A stretch of 64,000 nucleotides of DNA, taken from assembly GCF_029502005.1 (NCBI RefSeq), contig NZ_JAMQOT010000006.1:1-64000 (forward strand), given 5' to 3'. Each line of letters begins with the position of its first letter. Positions within the stretch are counted from its first letter, which is position 1. The stretch is from Natrinema salsiterrestre (lineage in GTDB: Archaea; Halobacteriota; Halobacteria; Halobacteriales; Natrialbaceae). Position numbers and translations under genes: made by a program. The notes under the pieces were generated by a model that made no database searches, was not told the DNA's origin, and was given only the letters and a program-made list of their open reading frames with translations. Of this stretch, positions 51,616 to 60,371 are shown piece after piece.

Positions 51616-53922
51616 GTGACAGAGAAGACGTCGGGTAGCGTCGCGCTGCTCGAGCGATCGTGTGACAATATGGCACTCGAGGATATACTTCCAGATCGGT
51701 TCAGAGAAACGTACAGTGTAAAGATCGGTCTGATTTTCGTACTGGTCGTCGCCGTGACGGTCATCGTCGCCGCGCTCTTTTTCGGATACGCATCGGGGGC
51801 AGTCGGTCCGGCAGTGGAAGACCACTTCAGCGACCGGACGGACGACCGGAGCGACGTCGCGGCGAGTTGGCTCGAGACCAACGTCGAAACGGCGAACGGT
51901 CTCGCCGCGGACGCGACCGTCCGGTCGGGGACGGACGACGAGATCAGCCAGCGACTCGCGACGGCACAGTCCACCCGCGGCGATCGAGTTACCGAGATCC
52001 ACTATCTCGACGGGGACGGCGAGGTACTGGCGAGCAGTGCGGACGGCGCGGTCGGTCAGAACTTCTTCGACGAGGCGGGCGTCGACGGCGCTACCGACGG
52101 ACCCAGCGCCAGCCACGAGGCAGTGGCGAACGACGGTTCGGTGCTGTCGTTCGTTACGGCAGTGGAGGGCGACGACGAGCGATACGTCGCCGTCTCTGCG
52201 CCCACCGACGCGTTCGCGGCCACGCTCGAGACGGACGGACGAACCGTCGTCACGAACGGTGAGGGCGAGACCGTCGCGACGGTCGGCGAGGTCAGCGACG
52301 ACGTCGCGGTCGGCGATGACGCCGTTCTCGCCGCGGTGTCACCGACCGAAGGCGACGTCGTCACCGGCACCCCCGACGGCACCGACACCGAGTTCGCGGC
52401 CACGTCGGCGACGATCGACGTCGGCGGCGACACCCTGACGGTCACCACCTACGATACCGCAGCGACCGTCTACGGCCCACAGCGGGCCGCGACCTCGTCG
52501 CTGGTCGCGTTCGTGTTCGTCGTCGTCCTCCACATCGGACTCGTCGGCGTCGTCCTCGGCGGGAACACCTCGCTGTACCTCCGTCGTCTCGGCAGCAAAG
52601 CCGAGCGGATGGGCGAGGGCGACCTCGACGTCGATCTCGAGACAAATCGGGTCGACGAGGTCGGCATCCTCTACAACTCCTTCGCGTCGATGCGGGATTC
52701 CCTCCGGGAGACGCTGGCCGATCTCGAGGACCAGCGCGAACGCGCTCGCGAGGCCCAGCAGCGGACCGAAGAGCGCAATCGGGAACTCGAGGCCGAAGCC
52801 GAACGGTACAGCGAGGTGATGGCGGCGTGTGCCGACGGCGACCTCGAACAGCGCCTCGAGCCCGAGACGGACCACGAGGCGATGATGTCGATCGCCGAGG
52901 CGTTCAACGAGATGATCGACGATCTGGAAGACGCGGTCACACAGGTCAAGACGATCGCGGCGGACGTCGCCCGGACGAGTACCGAAGTGCAGACCAGTTC
53001 CAGCGAGATTCGACGCGCGAGCGAGGAAGTCAGCACGTCGGTCCAGGAGATTTCGGACGGGTCCTCCAAGCAGGCCGAGGACCTGTCGGTCGCGACGACG
53101 GAAGTCAAGGAGATGTCCGCGACCGTCGAGGAGGTCGCCGCCGCGACGAGTACCATCGCGGAACAGACCAGTCAGGTCGACGAGCTGGCGGCGGAGGGCC
53201 AGCGGGCGGCCGAGGAGACGACTGCCGAGATGCACGACGCCACCGACCAGACGGAAGCCGTCGCGGAGACGATCCGATCGCTGGACGAGGAGGCCGAACA
53301 GATCCAGGAGATCGTCGAGCTGATCGACGAGATCGCCGGCCAGACCAACATGCTCGCGTTGAACGCGGCCATCGAGTCCGCCCGGTCCGAAAGCGCCTCG
53401 AGCGAGAGCGGCGGCTTCCAGGCCGTCGCAGACGAGGTCAAGGAGCTCGCGGAACAGACCCAGGAGGCAGTCGAAGACGTCGAAATCATGATCGAATCGA
53501 TACAAGAGCGCGCGAACGAGAGTGCAACCCAGATCGAGGACGCCGAATCGACGATCGGGTCGGCGACCGGGCGGGTCGATTCCCTCTCGGACAGACTCGA
53601 TCGGATCGCGGCGGAGATCGAACAGGTGACCGCGGGCGTCGAGGAGATCGATCAGGCGACCGACGAACAGGCCAGCTCCGCCGAGGAGCTGGCGACGATC
53701 GTCCAGGACGTCGCGAGCGTCGCCAACGAGACGACGTCGCAGGCCCAGCAGGCCGCGGCGGCCGCCGAGGAGACGACCGCGACGATTACGGACGTCTCCG
53801 CCGAGGCGACGCGACTCGACGAGCGGGCGGCGGAGCTCGCGGACGCGGTCAACGAGTTCACCGTCTCGAGGGCGGACGACCCGACTGCCACCGCCGCGGG
53901 TAACGGAGGTGGATCCCGATGA
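51616..53922 (+). CDS. Haloarchaeal transducer (methyl-accepting protein) of the htr-opsin pair
   Basis: The protein has 768 residues from GTG 51616; ATG 51670 would remove 18 residues. Membrane helix 1 is at about 36-60 and helix 2 at about 293-317. Between them is a ~230-residue extracellular domain (WLETNVETANGLAADATV, HYLDGDGEVLASSADG) resembling ligand-binding Cache domains. A HAMP domain follows helix 2, then a second HAMP-like unit and the long coiled-coil signalling domain with the tip EIAGQTNMLALNAAIESARS near residue 572. It should control CheA. The stop codon overlaps the opsin-like gene (ATGA), as in htrII-sopII operons. Confidence 0.93.
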   Translation: MTEKTSGSVALLERSCDNMALEDILPDRFRETYSVKIGLIFVLVVAVTVIVAALFFGYASGAVGPAVEDHFSDRTDDRSDVAASWLETNVETANGLAADATVRSGTDDEISQRLATAQSTRGDRVTEIHYLDGDGEVLASSADGAVGQNFFDEAGVDGATDGPSASHEAVANDGSVLSFVTAVEGDDERYVAVSAPTDAFAATLETDGRTVVTNGEGETVATVGEVSDDVAVGDDAVLAAVSPTEGDVVTGTPDGTDTEFAATSATIDVGGDTLTVTTYDTAATVYGPQRAATSSLVAFVFVVVLHIGLVGVVLGGNTSLYLRRLGSKAERMGEGDLDVDLETNRVDEVGILYNSFASMRDSLRETLADLEDQRERAREAQQRTEERNRELEAEAERYSEVMAACADGDLEQRLEPETDHEAMMSIAEAFNEMIDDLEDAVTQVKTIAADVARTSTEVQTSSSEIRRASEEVSTSVQEISDGSSKQAEDLSVATTEVKEMSATVEEVAAATSTIAEQTSQVDELAAEGQRAAEETTAEMHDATDQTEAVAETIRSLDEEAEQIQEIVELIDEIAGQTNMLALNAAIESARSESASSESGGFQAVADEVKELAEQTQEAVEDVEIMIESIQERANESATQIEDAESTIGSATGRVDSLSDRLDRIAAEIEQVTAGVEEIDQATDEQASSAEELATIVQDVASVANETTSQAQQAAAAAEETTATITDVSAEATRLDERAAELADAVNEFTVSRADDPTATAAGNGGGSR

Positions 53923-54680
53923 TACCCGAACTGCGGATGTATCGGATCACGTTTTACGTGATGGCGGCGGCGACGGTTGGCTTCCTAGCATGGGTCGCCC
54001 GGTTTCCCAAGGGGAAGCGCCGGTACTACCTTCCGCTGCCGATCCTCTGTGGGATCCTGTCACTGGCCTACTTCGGCATGTCAGTGGGGTTCTCCGAGTT
54101 GACGACACCCACGGGGCAGCCGGTCCAAACGAGTCGGTACGTCGACTACTTCATTTCGGGGCCGATGATGGTCACCATCGCGGGCATCGTCGCCGGTGCA
54201 TCGCGCCGACAACTGGTCGGACTCAACGTCGTCATGATCAGTTGGACCGGGTCCATATTCGCCGGCTACTTCCTCACGGAGCCGGCAGTGTACGCGGCTA
54301 ATATCGCCAATTTCGTGTTGCTCGGCGTGCTCGCATACCTGTTGATCTGGCCGATCACGAGCCGGTCGGGAGAGCAGAGCGGCGAGCGCGTCCTGCTCTA
54401 CGGCAAGCTGCGAAACCTGCTGTTGATACTCTTCGGTGCCTACCTCGTCCTCGGCCTCCTATCGCGGCAAGGCTTCGGACTGCTCGACGCCTTCACCGGC
54501 ATCTTCACCGGGAGTTATCTCGACGCCCTCACCCGGGTCGGGTTCTGTACGCTGGTGCTCCGGGCGACCGACGCCACCGACCAGATCATCGAAAGCATCG
54601 AATCGGGCGGTGCAGACGACGGATCGGACGGCGTTACCCTCGAGAGGTCCGACGACTCCGCGGTCGATCCGGCCGATTGA
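53919..54680 (+). CDS. Sensory-rhodopsin-like opsin lacking the retinal-binding lysine
   Basis: This 253-residue protein has seven helices and aligns with sensory rhodopsin II throughout. Helix C has SRYVDYFISGPMM (Arg73, Asp76) and helix F has LLYGKLRNLLLILFGAYL. Helix G reads SYLDALTRVGF, where SRII has YLDLVTKVGF, so the Schiff-base lysine is Arg206 (codon CGG at 54534-54536). Pocket tryptophans of SRII also appear changed (Trp76 to Tyr77, Trp171 to Phe, Trp178 to Gly). Residues used for transducer coupling in SRII (Tyr174, Tyr199, Thr204) correspond to Tyr175, Tyr200 and Thr205 here. It probably cannot bind retinal covalently. Confidence 0.9.
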   Translation: MIPELRMYRITFYVMAAATVGFLAWVARFPKGKRRYYLPLPILCGILSLAYFGMSVGFSELTTPTGQPVQTSRYVDYFISGPMMVTIAGIVAGASRRQLVGLNVVMISWTGSIFAGYFLTEPAVYAANIANFVLLGVLAYLLIWPITSRSGEQSGERVLLYGKLRNLLLILFGAYLVLGLLSRQGFGLLDAFTGIFTGSYLDALTRVGFCTLVLRATDATDQIIESIESGGADDGSDGVTLERSDDSAVDPAD

Positions 54681-54821
54681 CGGCGGCTGCCGTCTCTCTT
54701 CGGGAGTTTCTCGAGTTGATTGCAGTGACGAATCGACGACCACCACCGAACCTAACAGATTACTCATATATTTATACACTGGCTCGTCCAACGAGTCGCT
54801 ACGGACTCGTTGCCTCCGAGG

Positions 54822-55583
54822 ATGAACACACACCGTACGGATCCGGTCCGCTGGCCGTTCGCGAACGGACCGTCGCTGCCCACACCGCACGTCGCCTCGA
54901 TGACCTGGCGCGACGGACTGTTCGCTCACTGGCCGGTCGACCCCGACGACGTTCGCCCGCACGTTCCCGGGCAGGTAAGCCTCGAGACTCGAGACGGCCG
55001 CGCCTGGCTGAGCGTGGTCCCGTTCGTGCTGACGGACGTCGGAGTGCGCGGGACGCCATCGATCGCGCGACTGGCCTTTCCCGAACTCAACGTCCGGACG
55101 TACGTCCGGTACCGCGGCGATCCGGGCCTGTTTTTCTTCAGTATCGACGTCGACAACTCGTTCGTCGCCGCGGCCGTCGATCGGACGACTCGGCTCCCCG
55201 TCTACCGTGCGAACATGCGCGTCGGAGCCACCGAAGCGAACCACGTGGCCTTCAAGAGTACGCGAGAGCAGCGAACGGGTGACGGTCCCGCGAGGTTCGC
55301 CGCGACCTACCGGCCGAACGGGGAGGTGTTCACTGCCGATCCGGACACGCTCGCTCACTGGCTGTCGGCTCGGCACCGGTTCTACGTCCCGGACGGCGAT
55401 GACATCCTGACCGGCGAGGTTTCGCACGATCCCTGGCCGCTTCAGCCGGCCGCGGCGACGATTCACGAAAACACGATGTTCGAAGCCAACGGCCTACCGA
55501 CGACGGCCGGCGAACCGATCCTGTATTACGTCGACGAACTGTCGATGACCGGCTCGGTTCCGCGCCGCCTACGCGGTGGATGA
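54822..55583 (+). CDS. DUF2071 (YqjF-like) family protein
   Basis: The protein has 253 residues and no membrane segments. Characteristic features are MTWRDGLFAHWPVDPDDVRPHVP near the N-terminus, WLSVVPFVLTDVGVRG, the LNVRTYVRYRGDPGLFFFS motif, and later ARFAATYRPNG and HWLSARHRFYV. The fold is related to acetoacetate decarboxylase, but no activity is established. TATATTTATAC at 54767-54777 lies about 50 bases before the ATG. It follows the opsin gene by 141 bases, apparently with its own promoter. Confidence 0.88.
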   Translation: MNTHRTDPVRWPFANGPSLPTPHVASMTWRDGLFAHWPVDPDDVRPHVPGQVSLETRDGRAWLSVVPFVLTDVGVRGTPSIARLAFPELNVRTYVRYRGDPGLFFFSIDVDNSFVAAAVDRTTRLPVYRANMRVGATEANHVAFKSTREQRTGDGPARFAATYRPNGEVFTADPDTLAHWLSARHRFYVPDGDDILTGEVSHDPWPLQPAAATIHENTMFEANGLPTTAGEPILYYVDELSMTGSVPRRLRGG

Positions 55584-55605
55584 GAGGCGGCTGCCGATCG
55601 GACGG

Positions 55606-56601
55606 CTACCGGCCATCGACGCCGACCATGTCGAACCCGAGCCCGTCGCCCGTCTCGGACGCCCGCTCGTAGACGACCCGCGCGGCCGCGACGTCCTGGA
55701 TCGCGAGCCCGGTCGAGTCGAAGACCGTGATCCCCGTCCCGTCGGTTCGGCTCGCTTTCGAACCCACCACGAGTTCGCCGATCTCACCGTGAATGTCCGC
55801 GTCGGTCAGCACGCCCTCGCCGTAGGGGACGTTGATCTCCCCCGAGTGGGTACACTGCTCGTGGTCGTCGATGACGATCGTCGCCGCGGCGAGCAACTCG
55901 TCGCGCAGTTCGTGTTTCCCCTCGGCGTCGGCCCCGATCGCGTTGACGTGCGTGTGCTCGCCGACGTCCTCGAGTCCCACGATCGGATCTTCGACGGGAG
56001 TCACCGTCGACAGGACGTCACAGTGACCCGCCTCCGAAATCGATCCGGCGCGGACGTCGAACCGATCCGCGTAGGCGTCGACGAACCGCTGGACGCGCTC
56101 CTCGTCGGGGTCCGAGACGACGACCTCCTCGATCGAACGGACGTCGCTGATCGCCTCGAGTTGCGTGTACGACTGGACGCCGGCGCCGACGATACCGAGG
56201 CTCGAGGCGTCGTCGACGGCGAGGTAGTCCGTCGCGACGGCCGCGGCGGCCCCCGTCCGCTTCATCGTGAGCGTCGTCCCGTCCATGATCGCCAGCGGGA
56301 ACGCGGTCTCGGGGTCGGAGTAGATCATCGTCCCCAGCACCGTCGGCAGGCCGTGGTCCGCGGGGTTGTCCGGGTGGACGTTGACCCACTTCAGGCCGGC
56401 CGCGTCCCACTCGCCCGTGTCGAGATACGCGGGCATCGACCGGAAGTCGCCGTTATACTGCGGGAGGTCGATGTACGATTTGGCGGGCATCTGGGTGGTT
56501 CCGCGCTCGAAGGCCGCGAACGCCTGCTCGACGGCATCGATGACGTCGGCCAGAGTGGCGTGCTCGTCGACGTCGTCGCTATCCAATAGAAGCGTGTTCA
56601 T
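55606..56601 (-). CDS. Alanine dehydrogenase/ornithine cyclodeaminase homologue
   Basis: This 331-residue OCD-family protein has the nucleotide-binding motif LGIVGAGVQSYTQLEA near residue 138, preceded by MKRTGAAAAVATDYLA, whose Lys-Arg region binds the substrate carboxylate in family structures, and followed by DPIVGLEDVGEHTHVNAIG. It is closer to archaeal alanine dehydrogenase and ornithine cyclodeaminase than the paralogue at 24422-25360. Reaction is therefore likely NAD-dependent amino-acid deamination or cyclodeamination. It is convergent with the DUF2071 gene. Confidence 0.9.
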   Translation of the reverse strand: MNTLLLDSDDVDEHATLADVIDAVEQAFAAFERGTTQMPAKSYIDLPQYNGDFRSMPAYLDTGEWDAAGLKWVNVHPDNPADHGLPTVLGTMIYSDPETAFPLAIMDGTTLTMKRTGAAAAVATDYLAVDDASSLGIVGAGVQSYTQLEAISDVRSIEEVVVSDPDEERVQRFVDAYADRFDVRAGSISEAGHCDVLSTVTPVEDPIVGLEDVGEHTHVNAIGADAEGKHELRDELLAAATIVIDDHEQCTHSGEINVPYGEGVLTDADIHGEIGELVVGSKASRTDGTGITVFDSTGLAIQDVAAARVVYERASETGDGLGFDMVGVDGR

Positions 56602-56669
56602 AGGCGCGAATATTGCGGGAACCTACTTAATTCGTCACCATTCGATGCCGAGGGTGAGACCGCCAGCCA

Positions 56670-57443
56670 TCAGGCGGTCGCCCGATACAGGACGACGCCC
56701 GTCCGATATGACGTCAATCGAGTCTCCTCCCCGCCGAGTTCGTATTGAAAATCGAACGCGTCCTCGAGTTCCGCCGGTGCGTCCGCCAGCAACGACCTGA
56801 TCCGCTGGCGATCGTCGTCCGGCACGTCCATTCGATCGAGCCAGGCGTCGACCTCGAGTCGCCGGCTCGTCTCGCGGACGTCCTCGGCGGTCAGTCCCGT
56901 CTCCGCGAGCCAGTCCAGCCACTGCCGCCGAGAGTAGCTCTCGACGTGACTCGAGTCCCGAAGTCGTTCGAGCCGATTCACGTACTCCGCCAGCCCGGGA
57001 TCGTCCGGCACGCAGAGATCTTCGAACGCGAGGACGCCGCCCGGCGCGAGCACGCGCTCGACCTCCGCGAGGAACGCCTCGGGGGCGGGAAAGTGGTGGG
57101 CCGCGAACCGACAGGTGACCGCGTCGAAGCGGTCCGTCGCGAAGGGGAGTCCCTCGGCGTCGACCACGGCCCCCTCGAGCCCGCCGTACTCCGTCGTCGC
57201 CGTCGCGACCATCTCGGGGGAGAGGTCAGCCGCGACGGCCCTCGAGACGCCCGTCTCCGCGAGCGCACCGGCGACGTGTCCCGCACCGGTCGCCACGTCG
57301 AGCACACAGCTCGCGTCCCGGCACCAGTCGACGAGCTGCTCGAGGTCCCCGCCTCGTTTGAGCACGTCCCCCTCGAGATAGCCGTCCGCGGCACCACCGA
57401 AGGCGGTCGCGACGTCTCGCTTTCTATCGGTGTCGTTCGTCAC
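56670..57443 (-). CDS. Class I SAM-dependent methyltransferase (UbiE/YcgJ-like)
   Basis: The protein has 257 residues from a GTG start. SAM-binding motif I is VLDVATGAGHVAGAL near residue 47, followed by ADLSPEMVATA, the acidic VVDAEGLPF and DAVTCRFAAHHFPAPEAFL (motif II/IV region), and VLAPGGVLAFEDL. A C-terminal extension beyond residue 160 is typical of this subfamily. The methyl acceptor is unknown. It is the closest gene upstream of the amino-acid dehydrogenase on the same strand, 68 bases away. Confidence 0.92.
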   Translation of the reverse strand: MTNDTDRKRDVATAFGGAADGYLEGDVLKRGGDLEQLVDWCRDASCVLDVATGAGHVAGALAETGVSRAVAADLSPEMVATATTEYGGLEGAVVDAEGLPFATDRFDAVTCRFAAHHFPAPEAFLAEVERVLAPGGVLAFEDLCVPDDPGLAEYVNRLERLRDSSHVESYSRRQWLDWLAETGLTAEDVRETSRRLEVDAWLDRMDVPDDDRQRIRSLLADAPAELEDAFDFQYELGGEETRLTSYRTGVVLYRATA

Positions 57444-57589
57444 GACCTCCGATTGTGATTAAACAGACATGAACGTTGCGTAGGGACGGGTCACGAGGGA
57501 GCGAAGACGGACTACGAGATGCGAAAATAGCGACGAAACAGCAGATACGATGGGCCGACTCGAGTGGGTGGCTCGAGCGGTGTCGTGCA

Positions 57590-57787
57590 CTACCTCCCAC
57601 CGCGAGGGCCGAAGGCCCGAGCGGGCCGACGACCGATGTGGAGAGCGCGGCGCGTAGCGCCGCGAATAGGCGAACGGCAACGCCGTGAGCCGAGAGCGCG
57701 AAGCGCTCGGAACGGAGGGAGGAGTGCTTTTATACTAAATTTTGCCGAGGGCGCGGCTTCGCCGCGCCCGCAGAGCAAAATTTAGTC
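57590..57787 (-). repeat. Multi-hairpin 3'-end element after the thermosome gene
   Basis: Immediately after the thermosome stop codon (minus strand) lies an 11-bp inverted repeat, CTAAATTTTGC (57735-57745) and GCAAAATTTAG (57775-57785). It encloses the stem GGGCGCGGC/GCCGCGCCC (57749-57757, 57761-57769). Further hairpins with three-base loops follow: CGCGGCGC-gta-GCGCCGCG, CGGC-aac-GCCG, GAGCGC-gaa-GCGCTC and GGGCC-gaa-GGCCC. Linkers match the element at 41509-41706 while the stems differ. The remaining 57444-57589 has no gene. Confidence 0.75.
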
Positions 57788-59467
57788 TCACATCATGCCG
57801 CCCATGCCGCCGCCCATACCGCCCATGCCGCCGCCCATGCCACCGGGGCCACCGGCGGGCATGTCTTCGTCGTCATCGTCGTGGGAGACGGCGAGGTCGC
57901 CCGCGGCGATGACGTCGTCGATGCGAAGCAGCATGACGGCCGCCTCGGTGGCGGACTCGATGGCCTGGGTCTTCACGCGGAGCGGCTCGTAGACGCCCTC
58001 CTCGGCCATGTCGATGGTGTCACCGGTGTAGGCGTCCAGTCCGGCGGCCGTGTTGCCGCCGTCGTGGGCGCTGCGGAGTTCGACCAGCGAGTCGATGGGA
58101 TCGAGTCCCGCGTTCTCGGCCAGCGTGCGCGGGATGACCTCGAGCGCGTCCGCGAAGGCCTCGACGGCCAGCTGTTCGCGGCCCCCGACGGAGTCGGCGT
58201 AGTCGCGCAGGGCGAGCGAGAGTTCGACCTCGGGCGCGCCGCCGCCGGCGAGCACCTTGCCGTCCTCGATGGTCGTGCGGACGACGCCAAGCGAGTCCTC
58301 GACGGCGCGGTCGATCTCGTCGATGACGTGCTCGGTGCCACCGCGGAGGATCAGGGTGACGGCGCGCGCGTCGTCGACGTCCTCGACGAAGATGCGCTGG
58401 TCGCCGGCGATCTCCTTCTGGGCGACGCTGCCCGCGGCACCGAGGTCGTCCTCGGTCAGGTCGTCGACGCTCGAGACGGGCGTCGCGCCGGTCGCGCGGG
58501 CGAGCTGGGCCTGATCGCTGGACTTGACGCGACGGACGGCGATGATGTCCTCCTGTGCGAGGTAGTGCTGGGCCATGTCGTCGATGCCGCCGTCGACGAA
58601 GACGACGTCAGCGCCGACGTCGGCGACTTGCTCGGCCATCTCGCGCAGCTGGGCCTCTTCCTGCTCGAGGAACTGTTCGAGCTGGTCGGGGTCGGTGACG
58701 TTGACTTCGGCGTCGATTTCGGTCTCCTTGATCTCGAGGTCGCCGTTGACGATCGCGACGTCGGCGTCCTCGGCGAAGTACGGCATGTTCTCGGAGACGC
58801 GCTCCTTGTCGACGATGACGCCTTCGACGAGCTCGGAGTTCTCGACGGAGCCGCCGACGACCTTCTCGACTTTGACGTTGTCCGTGTCGACGCCGTCGTC
58901 GTCGGCGACCGCGCGAACGGCCTCGACGATGAGCTCGGAGAGCAGGTCCTTGGCGTTCTCCGCGCCCTTGCCGGTCATCGCCGTCGCGGCGATCTGCTCG
59001 AGGATCTCCGTGTCGTCCTCGTCGACGTCGATGGCGATCTCCTCGAGGGCCGCGGTGGCTTCCTCGGCGGCCTCTCGGTACCCCTGTGCGAGGGTGGTCG
59101 CGTGGATGTCCTGGTCGAGGAGGTCCTCGGCCTGGCTGAGGAGCTCACCGGCGACGACGACGGCGCTCGTGGTGCCGTCACCGACTTCCTCTTCCTGCGT
59201 CTCGGCGACTTCGACGATCATGTCGGCCGCGGGGTGATCGATCTCCATCTCCGAGAGCAGGGTGACGCCGTCGTTCGTGACGATGACGTTGCCCGACGAG
59301 TCGACGAGCATCTTGTCCATCCCCTTCGGGCCGAGCGTCGTCCGAACCGACTCGGCGACGGCCTTCCCGGCCTGTACGTTCATCGACTGCGCGTCCTCCC
59401 CGGAGGTGCGCTGGCTGTCCTCCGAGAGTACGATAAGGGGCTGGTTGCCCATCTGCTGTTGAGCCAT
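57788..59467 (-). CDS. Thermosome subunit (group II chaperonin)
   Basis: This 559-residue ATPase forms the double-ring chaperonin that folds proteins. Hallmarks are [17 protein letters not shown] (nucleotide binding) near residue 45, [16 protein letters not shown] near residue 95 with the catalytic-site GDGTT, and [17 protein letters not shown] near 405. The C-terminus is a Gly-Met repeat tail with several GGM units, typical of haloarchaeal subunits. ATG 59467 was chosen over a start two codons earlier. The promoter region contains a palindrome described separately. Confidence 0.97.
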   Translation of the reverse strand: MAQQQMGNQPLIVLSEDSQRTSGEDAQSMNVQAGKAVAESVRTTLGPKGMDKMLVDSSGNVIVTNDGVTLLSEMEIDHPAADMIVEVAETQEEEVGDGTTSAVVVAGELLSQAEDLLDQDIHATTLAQGYREAAEEATAALEEIAIDVDEDDTEILEQIAATAMTGKGAENAKDLLSELIVEAVRAVADDDGVDTDNVKVEKVVGGSVENSELVEGVIVDKERVSENMPYFAEDADVAIVNGDLEIKETEIDAEVNVTDPDQLEQFLEQEEAQLREMAEQVADVGADVVFVDGGIDDMAQHYLAQEDIIAVRRVKSSDQAQLARATGATPVSSVDDLTEDDLGAAGSVAQKEIAGDQRIFVEDVDDARAVTLILRGGTEHVIDEIDRAVEDSLGVVRTTIEDGKVLAGGGAPEVELSLALRDYADSVGGREQLAVEAFADALEVIPRTLAENAGLDPIDSLVELRSAHDGGNTAAGLDAYTGDTIDMAEEGVYEPLRVKTQAIESATEAAVMLLRIDDVIAAGDLAVSHDDDDEDMPAGGPGGMGGGMGGMGGGMGGMM

Positions 59468-59490
59468 AGTCAAGAGAACGATTGATTGTT

Positions 59491-59512
59491 ATTCTATATA
59501 AGCGTTTCGCTT
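59491..59512 (-). promoter_or_regulatory. Thermosome promoter with flanking palindrome
   Basis: On the minus strand CTTATATAG lies about 30-35 bases before the ATG. Partly overlapping its upstream side is the palindrome AAGCG-TTT-CGCTT (59500-59512). In Haloferax volcanii, heat-shock control of a cct gene maps to elements at and around the TATA box, so this palindrome is a candidate for heat-responsive binding. Confidence 0.6.
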
Positions 59513-59719
59513 ATTGTCCACTCGACCCCCGTTCCGTACGGGAGTTTTTCACATGGCGTCGACTCCGAACCGGGCGCTGCCGTGACCGCCGTCGGCCGCA
59601 GATCTCCTCCAGCAGTGGGCCTCGCGATCGCACGGACGAAGGGAGAATCCGAACGTCGATCGAGAACAGGTCGCCGTTCGCAAACGGTTGTGGGGAGTGA
59701 TCGATGTCGGGGGTCGCGA

Positions 59720-60268
59720 TCAGCCGGAGAACCGGTGGTACTCCATCCCCTTGTGTTTCATCTCGTTGTGTTTCTCCTCGAGGAAGGAGTAGACCGCGCC
59801 GTGTGGCGCGCCGTCGAGGAGCATTTCGGCGGCGCTGCGGACCGCGTCGACCTCCTGTGGTGCGCCGATGATGCCGAGCGTCGAGCCGTAGATGACGACG
59901 TCGGCGCCGGTCAGCTCCTCCATCAGTTCGCGGGTCCGGCCGCCCTCGCCGATGAGCCGGCCCTTCTTGCGTTTCATGTCGTTCTTGTTCCGCGCGGCGG
60001 CGTCGATGTCGACGACGTCGAACAACATCATGTCGTCCTCGAGCAGCCGCAGGGCGTCCTCGGGCGCGAATCCGCGGCCGATGGCGCGAACGATCTCGGG
60101 GCCTTTGAGCCCGAGCACGGGATCGCCGACGGTGTCGACGGCGACGGAGCCGTTCTCCGAGTCGATGTCGAGTCGTACCTCGGCTTCCGCCTCGATCTCG
60201 CGCATCGTCTCGCCGCCTTCGCCGATGAGAACGCCGATGCGGTCCTGCGGAATCTTCACGTGCTGCAT
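59720..60268 (-). CDS. KH-domain protein Pno1/Dim2 (archaeal ribosome biogenesis factor)
   Basis: The protein has 182 residues. KH-type motifs are visible: IPQDRIGVLIGEGGETMREIE near the N-terminus (GxxG loop GEGG) and, near residue 100, KKGRLIGEGGRTRELMEELT (second GEGG loop). ADVVIYGSTLGIIGAPQE and the C-terminal EEKHNEMKHKGMEYHRF complete the Pno1 pattern. In eukaryotes and archaea Dim2/Pno1 binds the 3' end of pre-16S/18S rRNA and works with Nob1 and RIO kinases. RIO1 is encoded close by on the same strand. ATG 60268 gives the natural QHVKIP N-terminus. Confidence 0.93.
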   Translation of the reverse strand: MQHVKIPQDRIGVLIGEGGETMREIEAEAEVRLDIDSENGSVAVDTVGDPVLGLKGPEIVRAIGRGFAPEDALRLLEDDMMLFDVVDIDAAARNKNDMKRKKGRLIGEGGRTRELMEELTGADVVIYGSTLGIIGAPQEVDAVRSAAEMLLDGAPHGAVYSFLEEKHNEMKHKGMEYHRFSG

Positions 60269-60371
60269 ACAGTCAGGTACTGGCTGGGCGAGGTTAAGCG
60301 CTTGGTCCGCGAGTACCGGGTGGGTCGTGGCACCCACGCACGCGGTCGTTCGCCGCCGGTCGACGCCGTCG

